64,000 nt of DNA from NCBI GenBank assembly GCA_035285595.1, contig JAYKGV010000057.1:15808-79807 (forward strand). Reading direction: 5' to 3'. How positions within the stretch are numbered: position 1 is the first letter of the stretch; every line of letters begins with the position of its first letter. Shown one piece after another: positions 41,990 through 50,147 of this stretch. A program made the position numbers and the translations under genes. This stretch comes from VGJW01 sp035285595. GTDB lineage: Bacteria; Cyanobacteriota; Sericytochromatia; S15B-MN24; VGJW01. The notes below the pieces were generated by a model that had not been told where the DNA came from, searched no databases, and saw only the letters and a program-made list of their open reading frames with translations.

Positions 41990-43846
41990 TCACGCCGGCG
42001 TGGGAACGGGCTCCGTGGCCGCCGCAGGGGGTTGTCCACCTTGGACCAGGGCCTTGAATTCGTCGGCGTCGAGTGTCTCCCGCCGGATGAGCTCTTGCGC
42101 CACCCGTTCGAGCACGTCACGATGCTCGGTCAGGATCTCGCGGGCGCGCTTGTGACAGCTTTCCACGATGTGGCGCACTTCTCGGTCGATGAGGGCCGCC
42201 ACGTCTTCGCTGAAGTTGCGGTCTTCGCCCAGTTCGCGGCCGAGGAAGACGTGCTCGGTACGCCGCCCGAAGGCCAAGGGACCCACCGCCTCCGACATCC
42301 CCCACTCCGTGACCATGCGTCGGGCCAGTGCCGTGGCGCGCTCGAGGTCGTTGCTGGCACCTGTGGTGATCTCGTCAAAGACGATATCTTCGGCCACCTG
42401 ACCGCCGAACATCATGGTGATCCGGTCAAGCAGCTCGCTTCGGCTGGTCAGGACGCGATCCTCTTCGGGCAGGGTCATCGTGAGACCAAGGGCCATGCCT
42501 CGGGACACGATGGTCACCTTGTGGACCGGATCGGCATGGGGCAGCTCATGTGCGACGAGCGCGTGACCCACCTCGTGATAGGCAATGATTTCCTTTTCGC
42601 GATCTCCGATGATCCGGCTGCGGCGCTCCGGACCGGCAATGACCTTGTCGATGGCCTGCTCGAAGTCTTCCATGACGACTTCCTTGCGGTTTTGCCGAGC
42701 GGCCAGCAGGGCGGCTTCGTTGGCCATGTTCTGCAAGTCTGCCCCGGTGAACCCCGGTGTCCGCTTGGCGAGAATCTCGAGGTCGACTCCGTCGGCGAGT
42801 GGCTTGTTCTTGACGTGAACCTCGAGGATGGCCTTCCTTCCCCGCACGTCCGGCTGGTCCACGACGACCTGACGATCGAAGCGGCCGGGCCGCATGAGGG
42901 CGGCATCCAGAATGTCGGGGCGGTTGGTGGCGGCGATGACGATGACACTGACGTTGGGCTCGAAACCATCCATCTCGACCAGAAGCTGGTTGAGCGTCTG
43001 TTCACGTTCGTCGTGCCCCCCGCCCAGGCCCGCTCCACGCTGCCGGCCGACGGCGTCGATTTCGTCGACGAACACGATGCATGGCGCGTGCTTCTTGGCC
43101 TGCTCGAAGAGGTCACGGACGCGGCTTGCTCCCACGCCCACGAACATCTCGACGAAGTCCGAACCCGAAATGCTGAAGAACGGCACTCCGGCCTCGCCGG
43201 CAATGGCCTTGGCCAGCAAGGTCTTGCCCGTCCCCGGGGCGCCCACCAGCAGCACCCCGCGGGGGATGCGTGCGCCCAGCGCCTGAAACTTCTCTGGTGT
43301 CTTCAGGAACTCGACAATCTCCTGCAGTTCCGTCTTGGCCTCTTCGATGCCCGCCACGTCGGCGAATGTGAGCTTGGGCTTGTTGTCGAGCATCATCTTG
43401 GCTCGGCTCTTGCCGAAGCTCATCGCCTGGTTGGAGCCACTCTGGGCCTGCCGCAGCATGAAGATCCACAGGCCCACGATGATGAGGATGGGAACGAGGA
43501 CGGTGCTGAGCAGGGAGACCCACCAGTTGGTCTGGTCCGGACGCTTGCCCGAGATCTCGACGCGGGCTTCCTTGAGCGTGGCGATCAGGCTGGGGTCGTC
43601 CGGAGCCACGGTGCGCAACTGGGTGGGACGGGTTCCAGGGGTGGTCTCACGCGGCGTGGCCACGATGGTCCCTGACAGGTTGTCGATGGTGACGGACTTC
43701 AAGGAGCCTTTGTCGACCAGCTCGAGAAAGCGGGTGTAGGTCACGTCCTCGACGACATGACCCGAGCGCATCAGGCTGCCCACGAAGACGAATGCCAGCA
43801 GCACCAGCAGGATGGAGATGCCACTGTTCTTCCAGAACCTGTTCAC
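41990..43846 (-). CDS. ftsH: ATP-dependent zinc metalloprotease FtsH
   Basis: 618 residues from a GTG with GAGG upstream. Membrane-anchored AAA protease that degrades misassembled membrane proteins and some regulators. Two N-terminal transmembrane helices (SILLVLLAFVFVGSL and LLSTVLVPILIIVGLWIFML) flank a periplasmic loop. The AAA domain has Walker A GAPGTGKT (about residue 202), Walker B CIVFVDEIDAVG, and the second region of homology ATNRPDILDAALMRPGRFDR. The zinc site is HEVGH (about residue 423) with the distal Asp in TTGASNDLERAT. The C-terminus is Pro/Ala-rich. tilS-ftsH is a widely conserved order. Confidence 0.98.
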   Translation of the reverse strand: MNRFWKNSGISILLVLLAFVFVGSLMRSGHVVEDVTYTRFLELVDKGSLKSVTIDNLSGTIVATPRETTPGTRPTQLRTVAPDDPSLIATLKEARVEISGKRPDQTNWWVSLLSTVLVPILIIVGLWIFMLRQAQSGSNQAMSFGKSRAKMMLDNKPKLTFADVAGIEEAKTELQEIVEFLKTPEKFQALGARIPRGVLLVGAPGTGKTLLAKAIAGEAGVPFFSISGSDFVEMFVGVGASRVRDLFEQAKKHAPCIVFVDEIDAVGRQRGAGLGGGHDEREQTLNQLLVEMDGFEPNVSVIVIAATNRPDILDAALMRPGRFDRQVVVDQPDVRGRKAILEVHVKNKPLADGVDLEILAKRTPGFTGADLQNMANEAALLAARQNRKEVVMEDFEQAIDKVIAGPERRSRIIGDREKEIIAYHEVGHALVAHELPHADPVHKVTIVSRGMALGLTMTLPEEDRVLTSRSELLDRITMMFGGQVAEDIVFDEITTGASNDLERATALARRMVTEWGMSEAVGPLAFGRRTEHVFLGRELGEDRNFSEDVAALIDREVRHIVESCHKRAREILTEHRDVLERVAQELIRRETLDADEFKALVQGGQPPAAATEPVPTPA

Positions 43847-43855
43847 GTCAAGGCC

Positions 43856-44902
43856 TCAGCAAACCCGAAGATCGGGCGGGGAATGCCCCTCGGGCATGCT
43901 AGGCCCGCCGGGGGTGGGCGTCAAGCAAAGGCGGCATGGCACAAGGGTTTCGGCCGACGAGGCCATGAGGGCCAACCGGCCGTCTCGCACGGCCAGCACG
44001 CCGCCTTTGAGGTGCAGGTGGCCGGGGCTTCCCGCAGCCAGCCACCCGATGACCTGTTCTGTTCTTGCCGTGTCCCACTCAGGCTGCCATCTTTGCAAGA
44101 CCCGACGTTGCACGGCAGGCGGCAGACCCGCCAAGCCCGCGGCAACGGGGGCACGTGAGCCGTCGACGCACAGGTCGACATAGGCGGTCTCTGCCCAGGC
44201 TGCGAGGGCTTCACGGTCTTCCCGGGCTCTGTCCGCCAGACGTCCGAAGGCTTCGACCCACCGGGGCTGTAGTTGCCCCAGCAAGGGAGCGAGCTGCAGC
44301 CGGATGAAGTTCCGGGGGGTATGGCCCGGATCGAAGTTGGTGGGGTCTTCGAGAGGGGGTGGGAGGCCCTGATCGCGATACCAGGAAGCAAGGGCCGAGC
44401 GTGTGCAGGGCAGCAGGGGGCGCAACAGCCGCACCCCCCCGGGACCCTCGCCGACAATCCCCATCCCGGCCAGTCCGTCGGGTGCCGTACCTCTCACCAT
44501 CCGGAGCAGCAGGGTCTCTGCTTGATCATCGGCGTGATGACCCAGCGCGATGGCGGAGATGCCCATGGTGCTCGCCAGCTTCGAAAGGGCCTCATATCGT
44601 GCCTCCCGTGCCGCGGTTTCACCCCGAGGGGGCGAGGTCAGATGCAAGACGGTGCATGGTCTTCCCATGCTGCTGGCCAGAGCCTCGACGTGGCGAGCAT
44701 CTGCGGCGGAATCCGGCCGCATGCCGTGGTCGACATGCGCCACGTGCAGTGGATGACGGTCGATTCCTGCCAAGAGGGCCAGCAAGGTCGTGGAGTCCAG
44801 TCCGCCACTGACGGCGACGAGAATCGGGGAACCGGCAGCTGGCCAGCCCGCTTGGGCGGCGGCGTGCTTCACTGCCTCCGGAGGATGGCGACGAAGGAGC
44901 AT
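43856..44902 (-). CDS. tilS: tRNA(Ile)-lysidine synthase
   Basis: 348 residues from ATG 44902, six bases after the 3' end of the tRNA-Met gene; an earlier in-frame ATG would lie inside the tRNA. TilS converts C34 of tRNA-Ile(CAU) to lysidine so it reads AUA. The N-type ATP pyrophosphatase motif is ILVAVSGGLDSTTLL, followed by HVAHVDHGMRPDSAAD and ALGHHADDQAETLLLRMVRG, both family-typical. The tRNA-binding middle domain includes DPTNFDPGHTPRNFIR. The C-terminus is shorter than in E. coli (432). There is no clear ribosome site between the tRNA and the ATG. It stands 9 bp upstream of ftsH. Confidence 0.93.
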   Translation of the reverse strand: MLLRRHPPEAVKHAAAQAGWPAAGSPILVAVSGGLDSTTLLALLAGIDRHPLHVAHVDHGMRPDSAADARHVEALASSMGRPCTVLHLTSPPRGETAAREARYEALSKLASTMGISAIALGHHADDQAETLLLRMVRGTAPDGLAGMGIVGEGPGGVRLLRPLLPCTRSALASWYRDQGLPPPLEDPTNFDPGHTPRNFIRLQLAPLLGQLQPRWVEAFGRLADRAREDREALAAWAETAYVDLCVDGSRAPVAAGLAGLPPAVQRRVLQRWQPEWDTARTEQVIGWLAAGSPGHLHLKGGVLAVRDGRLALMASSAETLVPCRLCLTPTPGGPSMPEGHSPPDLRVC

Positions 44903-44908
44903 GGCGAG

Positions 44909-44982
44909 TGGCACCAACTGGATTTGAACCAGTGACACAGCGGGTATGAACCGCTTGCTCTACCGGGCTGAGCTATGGTGCC
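44909..44982 (-). tRNA. tRNA with CAU anticodon, probably elongator tRNA-Met
   Basis: A 74-nt cloverleaf: acceptor GGCACCA/TGGTGCC, D arm GCTC/GAGC with GG in the loop, anticodon stem AGCGG/CCGCT with loop TTCATAC, T arm ACTGG/CCAGT with TTCAAAT, discriminator A. CCA is not encoded. G1-C72 pairing rules out an initiator. The T-arm and anticodon loop resemble plastid/cyanobacterial elongator tRNA-Met. A tRNA-Ile2, the TilS substrate, has the same unmodified anticodon and cannot be fully excluded. Confidence 0.93.
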
Positions 44983-44992
44983 GCGGAAGACG

Positions 44993-45022
44993 ATGTTACG
45001 CCTCGAGGGCTCGAAGCGTCAA
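44993..45022 (-). promoter_or_regulatory. Promoter of the tRNA-Met-tilS-ftsH transcript
   Basis: TTGACG (45022-45017), 18-bp spacer, TAACAT (44998-44993) on minus. Transcription would start about 4 bases before the tRNA 5' end. Confidence 0.65.
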
Positions 45023-45034
45023 GCAGCGCACCGT

Positions 45035-45889
45035 TCAGTCAAGGGACGCGAGCAGCGTCCGGACCAGCTGCTTCATGCGGTCGGCCGTCGCGGCCACGGT
45101 GTCCAGCACGTCCTGTTCGGTCGCGTGGTGATGAGCGTCCGGCAAAGCCATGTCGCTGATGAGGCCCAGGCCCAGCACCTTCAGGCCCGCATGGATGGCG
45201 GTGATGACCTCAGGAACGGTCGACATGCCGATGGCGTCGGCGCCGATGGTCTGGAGATAACGCAGTTCGGCCCGGGTGAAGTACGCCGGACCGGTGATGC
45301 CGGCGTACACGCCCTCTTGCAGGGCAAAGCCCAAGGACAGGGCGGCCATGACCGCTTTGGCCCGGAGCATGGGCTCATAGGCTTCGAACATCACCGGGAA
45401 ACGAGGTCCGAGTTCGGAATCATTGGGGCCAATCAAAGGATTACCGCCCGTCAGGTTGAGATGGTCGGTGATGACCATGATGTCGCCGGCCGAGAATGAA
45501 CGGTTGAGTCCGCCCGTGGCACAGGTCACGACAAGCTCGCGCACTCCCAGTGCCGCGAAGACCCGGACAGGGAAGGCGACCTGGGCCTGGCTGTAGCCCT
45601 CGTAGGTGTGGAAGCGTCCCTGCATCATCACGACGTCCTGACCCGAGAGGCGTCCTGCCACGAGGCGACCCGCGTGCCCGGGGGCCGTGGATTCGGGGAA
45701 GCCCGGAATCTCCCCATAGGGGATGACGATGGCGTCCTCCACTTCATCAGCGAGCGGGCCGAGGCCGGATCCCAGGATCATCGCCACGCGGGGCGTGGCG
45801 ACACCCTTGTCACGCAGCGCGGCGACGGCTCGCGCGATGGCTTCGCGCTGGGCTTCGACGGCGGGATGAAGGGTCGCGGTGGCGGACAT
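45035..45889 (-). CDS. punA: Purine nucleoside phosphorylase (inosine/guanosine type)
   Basis: 284 residues from ATG 45889 with GAGG upstream; the frame is open into the tRNA-Ser gene but that is non-coding. Trimeric-type PNP that splits purine nucleosides with phosphate, for purine salvage. Motifs are VAMILGSGLGPLADEV (phosphate site), FPESTAPGHAGRLVAG (with the catalytic His), MQGRFHTYEGYS, VTCATGGLNRSFSAGD, YAGITGPAYFTRAELRYL, and IGADAIGMSTVPEVITA. The base-site Asn/Glu segment (GLISDMAL) reads with Asp where mammalian PNP has Asn. Probably transcribed together with the tRNA-Ser gene upstream. Confidence 0.95.
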   Translation of the reverse strand: MSATATLHPAVEAQREAIARAVAALRDKGVATPRVAMILGSGLGPLADEVEDAIVIPYGEIPGFPESTAPGHAGRLVAGRLSGQDVVMMQGRFHTYEGYSQAQVAFPVRVFAALGVRELVVTCATGGLNRSFSAGDIMVITDHLNLTGGNPLIGPNDSELGPRFPVMFEAYEPMLRAKAVMAALSLGFALQEGVYAGITGPAYFTRAELRYLQTIGADAIGMSTVPEVITAIHAGLKVLGLGLISDMALPDAHHHATEQDVLDTVAATADRMKQLVRTLLASLD

Positions 45890-45916
45890 GGGAGCCTCAC
45901 GTCGAGGGGGGTGGAG

Positions 45917-46006
45917 CGGGGAGACGGGGATTCGAACCCCGGAGACGACTTTTGGCCGCCTACAGTCTTTCCAGGACTGCCTGTTCAACCACTCCAGCAT
46001 CTCCCC
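45917..46006 (-). tRNA. tRNA-Ser (GGA anticodon)
   Basis: A 90-nt class II tRNA: acceptor GGGGAGA/TCTCCCC, D arm CTG/CAG, anticodon stem CAGTC/GACTG with loop CTGGAAA, a long variable arm (GGCGGC paired with GTCGTC), T arm CGGGG/CCCCG with TTCGAAT, discriminator G. CCA is not encoded. The long variable arm and the G73 discriminator agree with serine identity. Confidence 0.97.
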
Positions 46007-46017
46007 TGGAGCCGGAC

Positions 46018-46069
46018 GGCCGCGCGGCCGACCCGTCAAGAATCGAATTCTGGGTCGGACCGCGCGGCC
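46018..46069 (-). terminator. Long inverted repeat downstream of the flagellin gene
   Basis: GGCCGCGCGGCCGACCC (46018-46034) pairs with 46052-46069 over 17 bp with one bulged base, and the loop can add AGAAT/ATTCT. It lies 24 bp after the flagellin stop and would form a very stable RNA hairpin. The tRNA-Ser promoter overlaps it. Confidence 0.7.
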
Positions 46070-46075
46070 TGTCAA
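46047..46075 (-). promoter_or_regulatory. Promoter of the tRNA-Ser-punA transcript
   Basis: TTGACA (46075-46070), 17-bp spacer, CAGAAT (46052-46047) on minus; the start would fall near 46040, ahead of the tRNA at 46006. The spacer is half of the inverted repeat. Confidence 0.6.
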
Positions 46076-46092
46076 GCCGAAGCCGCTCGAGT

Positions 46093-46920
46093 TCAGCTGC
46101 CGCGGATCATCCGCAGCACGCCCTCGTTTCTTCCTGCGACCTGCGCGAGCATCGCCCGGGCCGATTCCTGCATCAGTTGGGCCCGCAGCATGCGCGTGCT
46201 TTCTGCAGCCAGATCGGCATCCCGGATCCGCGACACGGAGGCACTCAGGTTCTGGGATTCGACACTGAGGGCGGCCGCAGTGTAATCCATGCGGTTTATT
46301 CTGGCCCCTACCTTGCTGCGGGCCTGGTTGAGGGTATCCATGGCGTCATCGATCTTGCCCAGTGTGGTGGCGGCATGGGCCGCCGAGGAGACGACGAGGT
46401 CCGACGTCTCAAGATCCAGATCTGACGCCTTGACCCCATCCAGAGCCACGTAGGTCGTCTGTCCGCTGCTGGAACCGATCTGGAACGTGAAGGTCGCCGT
46501 GCCATCGAGCAGCTTCTTGCCATTGAAGGTGGTCTGGTCACCGATGCGGTCGAGCTCGGCCGAAAGCAGGTCGAGTTCCGTCTTCACGGCGCTGCGGTCC
46601 TCGGTGGACATCGTGTCGTTGGCGGCGGCCACCGTGAGCTCCCGCATGCGGATGAGGATGTCGGAGGTGGACTCCATCGCCCCATCGGCGGTGGCGAGAA
46701 GGGACGAAGCCTCGCCGACGTTTTGCGCGGCACGGTCGATGCCGACGACCAGACCGCGCATCCTGGCTGACATGGCGGCGCCTGCGGGATCATCGGCTGA
46801 CGAGTTGAGGCGCAGGCCGCTCGCCAGTCGGTGGATGGAACGGTTGAGCTCACTCTCGTTGCGGCTCAGACTCCGCAAGATTTGGCGCGAGGGGGGGGGC
46901 ACGGGAAATTCGATGGGCAT
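46093..46920 (-). CDS. Flagellin
   Basis: 275 residues from ATG 46920 with a perfect AAGGAGG seven bases upstream; an upstream in-frame start lacks a site. The N-terminal D0/D1 segment (LNRSIHRLASGLRLNSSADD, PAGAAMSARMRGLVVG) and the C-terminal one (DADLAAESTRMLRAQLMQES, ARAMLAQVAGRNEGVLRMI) are diagnostic for flagellin, which polymerises as the flagellar filament. The middle is short (FNGKKLLDGTATFTFQIGSS), so surface domains D2/D3 are missing. Exported by the flagellar type III system without a cleaved signal. No other flagellar structural gene is in the window. A hairpin sits in its leader. Confidence 0.93.
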   Translation of the reverse strand: MPIEFPVPPPSRQILRSLSRNESELNRSIHRLASGLRLNSSADDPAGAAMSARMRGLVVGIDRAAQNVGEASSLLATADGAMESTSDILIRMRELTVAAANDTMSTEDRSAVKTELDLLSAELDRIGDQTTFNGKKLLDGTATFTFQIGSSSGQTTYVALDGVKASDLDLETSDLVVSSAAHAATTLGKIDDAMDTLNQARSKVGARINRMDYTAAALSVESQNLSASVSRIRDADLAAESTRMLRAQLMQESARAMLAQVAGRNEGVLRMIRGS

Positions 46921-46941
46921 GGGACCTCCTTGCTGGGACAC

Positions 46942-46963
46942 GTTCCGCCATCCATGGCGGAAC
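46942..46963 (-). promoter_or_regulatory. Leader hairpin of the flagellin mRNA
   Basis: A perfect 10-bp inverted repeat (GTTCCGCCAT / ATGGCGGAAC) with a 2-base gap, 22 bases before the start codon and close to the ribosome site. The apical part of the RNA reads AUGGAUGG, placing a GGA motif at the loop, and a second GGA is in the ribosome site AAGGAGG. Confidence 0.6.
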
Positions 46964-47554
46964 CAGGGGAAGCCGGCTCCGGGGAGGAGCCTTGGCCCGG
47001 GTGTGGGGCACCGCGGGGGCTTCGGGAACGGGGCCTGAACTCCCCGATCTCCGAGTTTATGTTACCCGAGAAGCCCCACGACTTGTCTGTCCTTGCGGCG
47101 TTCCGGTCTGCTTCGGGGTGATCTGGGGGAACATAACGCTTCAAGAGGCGTGCCGCGCGACCGATCTGGAGGAATGTCACCCCCCGCGAGGGGAGGACAT
47201 ATGAGGCGAGGGCCCTGCACCGCACGGACCTTCGTCACTTCCAATCAACCGCCGCGACCGGACTGGGACCCGGAAGCGGAGCGTGGTGGGCGCAAGGCAT
47301 CTTCTGGCTAAGCTGGGTCCGAAGGGCGAGCAGGCGACCACACCAGGCGGGACCGACCTGAACCGGTTCCAGGGGGAAGCGACGGGGACGGCGGGCAGGT
47401 GCCTCGCCCTTTTTCGCTACAGACGTCCGGCAAGCGCTTGCCGTTCAAGTGCCGAGACCTGCAGGGCCCTCCTTCGACGTGCGCGGGGATGGGACACGTG
47501 TGAAGGGCCGGTCACGGGTGGTTGCCCGCTGACCGGCCCGGAGGCTCCGAGGTC
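46964..47554. other. Intergenic region upstream of the flagellin gene, no gene recognised
   Basis: About 590 bases between the flagellin leader and the stop of the glycosyltransferase gene. It should contain the flagellin promoter, but I find no convincing sigma-70 or sigma-28 sequence. A 36-codon plus-strand frame at 47201-47311 has a good ribosome site (GGGGAGG) but no other support. Confidence 0.5.
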
Positions 47555-49978
47555 TCAGGAGGCCGTGGCGGCCTCCGTCAAGGCCGCCGTGCGCGCCAGC
47601 TGTCGCATCTTGACGAGCAGTCGCCGTGCGCTGGCCAGGCCAGGATCAAGGCGGATGGCTTCCTGCAGCATCTCTACGCCGTCTGCGTGGAGATTGCGCA
47701 CCAGGCAGACGCGCGCGAGATGGAAGTAGCCCAGGGCATCTTCCGGATGGGCCTCGCGGTGGGCCAGCAGCAGGGCGAGGGCCGGATCATCGAATCCTGC
47801 GGCGAGGAGCACCGTCGCAAGATCCCGCCCCAACCCCGGGAAGATGGCCTCGTGGCGGGCCTGGGCCCGCAACATCTGCTCTGCGGCGTCGGCGCAGCCG
47901 TGATCGAGCAGGGTGCGCAGCAGACCCTGCCACTGGGCCCTGACGTCTTCGCTCCTGAAACGGAGAGCCTCGAGGGCTTCGGGGGCGGGTGCTTCGCCCG
48001 CACAGCAGGACAGCACATGAGCGGTGGCCATCCAGGCGCGGCGGGTCTCGGGATCAGGGGACTTCGCCGCAGCCAAGGCCAGATCGGTACCTGCCGTCAA
48101 GTCTCCGTGAACGAGGCGGGAAACGCCCAGGCTGATGCGGCCGCGACGATCTTCGGGGGCCTGCGCGAGGTGGGCCTCAAGGACCCCGATGGCGTCTTGG
48201 GCGCGGCCCGAGCGCAACAGGAGGTCGGCGCGCTCGTGAACCAGTTCCGCGAGTCCGGGATGATGCTCGAGGGCCTTGCCATAGAGGGCCAGCGCCTCGG
48301 AGAGGTGGCCAAGGCGGGCCATGTGCTGCCCCAGGAGCATCCATCCCTTGGGCTCTTCGGGATGGGAAGAGACGATCCGGCTCAGGCGTTCCACGGCCTC
48401 GGCCTCATCCCCCATGCCAATCTCCACCATGGCGAGATTGACCTCGGTCGCGGGGTCGGCCTTTGGGGTGGCCGCCAGCGCACGCTCGAACAGCCTGCGG
48501 GCATCTGCCAAGCGGCCTTTCCGGGCGAGGCAGACCCCACGGGTCGCATCGTTGAGGTATCCGAACACTCCGATATCCGTTCCGCCGGCGAAAGGGACGT
48601 CCGCGAGGGCCATCACCCGGTCAAGCAGTTCGATGCAGGGATCGACCTCCCCCTTCGCCAGCCGCAGCACGGCCAGCTGATGCAACAAGTTGGCCGCTTC
48701 CGGGAAGATTCGAGTCGCCTTCTCGGCCCACTCGAGCGCTTCATCCGTCTCGCCCCGCTCTTTCAGGAGCTGGATGAGCCCGTAAAGCAACGGAGCGTGA
48801 TAGGGAGCCTGGCAATCAGGGTCCGTGGCCTGCAGAACCTCGAGCGCGGTGCGGAAGTGCCGTTCCGCAAGTTCCGGCTGCCCCATGCGCTTGTATTGCT
48901 GACCGAGATTGAACTGGTTGTAGGGTTGTGGCTGGCCAAGCTCCTGTTCTTGCTGCAGCAGGAGGTCGAGGTTGCGCTGGTCCTTTTTCCGGTCGGCCAT
49001 CATCTCGTCGGTGTAGCCCTTGTGGGTCAGCAGGACAGGGACCGTGCCGATGCGAATCCCGTGGGCGTGGAGTGCAGGGAGGATCTGTTCGTGGATGCGG
49101 CCCGTATAACGCATCTCGGGGGTGTTGCGGAACAGCCGGATGACGGTGGCGCGTTGTACCTCCGCTGCCGTGCCCTGCCCCAGGGCATTGTCGATCACGA
49201 GGTCGAAGGCTCCGCAGTCCTTGCGCTTGAGGGTCTCGCGCAGCAAGGTGCGGGATTCTGCGGACAACTCCTCGTCGGCATCGAGCACCAGGATCCAGTC
49301 CCCCGTCGCCATCTCCAGGGCCTTGTTGCGGGCCTCTGAGAAATCTCCGGTCCAGGGATGGTGCGCGATACGGGCTCCGTGCGCCTCGGCGATGGCTACG
49401 GTGCCGTCCGTCGAGCCGGTGTCGACGAGGCAGATCTCGTCTACCACGCCTCGGACGCTCGAGAGACAGGCATCCAGGAACGCTTCCTCGTTCTTCACGA
49501 TCATGCACAACGACAGCCGCGGCGGTCGACGGTCGAGCAAGGCGCGGATCGAAGCCAGCTCTTCGGGCTCTTCGGTCAGCTGCCCGTCACGCTCGCGCTC
49601 GACGCACGCCAGCAAGTTGCGCTTGGCCCCGGGATGATCGGCCTGAAGTGCGAGAGCCTGCCGGAAGGCCAGCGCGGCGGTACGGATCCATCCGAGCTGG
49701 AACATCACGACACCCACGACATTGCACGCATCGGCCTCGTCGGGTTCGAGCCGCAAGGCCTCGCGGGCCGCCAGCAGGGCCCGATCGAGCTGGCCTTCCC
49801 CGGTCAATAACGTGGCGAGGTGGAGGTAGGCCTTGGCATCTTCGGGGCGCTGCTCCAGCAAGTCCAGCAACTTGGCGATGGCGCCGGGCCTGTCGTCGCG
49901 TTCGAGGGCCGCATAGGCTTCCGACTGCAGCATGGCCGGGGTCTTGACGTGCTGCACCTTGGCTATACGTAGCGCCAT
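47555..49978 (-). CDS. Family 2 glycosyltransferase with flanking TPR repeats
   Basis: 807 residues from ATG 49978 with GGAGG seven bases upstream. Residues 15-140 hold three tetratricopeptide repeats (AYAALERDDRPGAIAKLLDL, LLAAREALRLEPDEADACNV). A GT2 domain follows (about 155-330): RLSLCMIVKNEEAFLDACLS, the nucleotide-binding VDTGSTDGTVAIAEAHGA and the DxD-type DWILVLDADEEL. The rest is at least ten more TPRs (for example LYGKALEHHPGLAELVHERA). The architecture resembles SPINDLY-like or SunS-related protein glycosyltransferases, where TPRs hold the acceptor. It lies next to a flagellin on the same strand, which suggests flagellin glycosylation; that is inference. No signal peptide, so it is cytoplasmic. 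Confidence 0.87.
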   Translation of the reverse strand: MALRIAKVQHVKTPAMLQSEAYAALERDDRPGAIAKLLDLLEQRPEDAKAYLHLATLLTGEGQLDRALLAAREALRLEPDEADACNVVGVVMFQLGWIRTAALAFRQALALQADHPGAKRNLLACVERERDGQLTEEPEELASIRALLDRRPPRLSLCMIVKNEEAFLDACLSSVRGVVDEICLVDTGSTDGTVAIAEAHGARIAHHPWTGDFSEARNKALEMATGDWILVLDADEELSAESRTLLRETLKRKDCGAFDLVIDNALGQGTAAEVQRATVIRLFRNTPEMRYTGRIHEQILPALHAHGIRIGTVPVLLTHKGYTDEMMADRKKDQRNLDLLLQQEQELGQPQPYNQFNLGQQYKRMGQPELAERHFRTALEVLQATDPDCQAPYHAPLLYGLIQLLKERGETDEALEWAEKATRIFPEAANLLHQLAVLRLAKGEVDPCIELLDRVMALADVPFAGGTDIGVFGYLNDATRGVCLARKGRLADARRLFERALAATPKADPATEVNLAMVEIGMGDEAEAVERLSRIVSSHPEEPKGWMLLGQHMARLGHLSEALALYGKALEHHPGLAELVHERADLLLRSGRAQDAIGVLEAHLAQAPEDRRGRISLGVSRLVHGDLTAGTDLALAAAKSPDPETRRAWMATAHVLSCCAGEAPAPEALEALRFRSEDVRAQWQGLLRTLLDHGCADAAEQMLRAQARHEAIFPGLGRDLATVLLAAGFDDPALALLLAHREAHPEDALGYFHLARVCLVRNLHADGVEMLQEAIRLDPGLASARRLLVKMRQLARTAALTEAATAS

Positions 49979-50135
49979 CGGGGATCCTCCACGGTTGGTC
50001 CTTGTGTCATCTGCTTCGGCAACGTCTCCGGACACTTGAGGAGCGAGCCCCCTCGCCCCGCCTTGTGTCGCCTCCGACCCCGTGCTACAGTCCCCTCGGA
50101 CGCGGGGGGCTCCGGTCCCGGGCCCGTGCTTGGGC

Positions 50136-50141
50136 TACAAT
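50136..50141 (+). promoter_or_regulatory. Candidate -10 box of the tsaE operon
   Basis: TACAAT matches five of six bases of TATAAT; transcription would start near 50148. The -35 region is GC-only. A related GCTACAGTCCCCT stands 50 bp upstream of this GCTACAATCTCCT and may be a second -10. Confidence 0.45.
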
Positions 50142-50147
50142 CTCCTA

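Noticed and set aside
41807..43675. Long plus-strand frame opposite ftsH
   Set aside because: Antisense shadow of ftsH; no recognisable protein features.
47050..47110. TAAA-containing stretch as a sigma-28 flagellin promoter
   Set aside because: TAAAC is present, but no CCGAT-like -10 element follows at the required distance.
47201..47311. 36-codon plus-strand frame with a strong ribosome site
   Set aside because: Too short, Arg/Pro-rich and unsupported by motif or neighbours. Could be tested by conservation.
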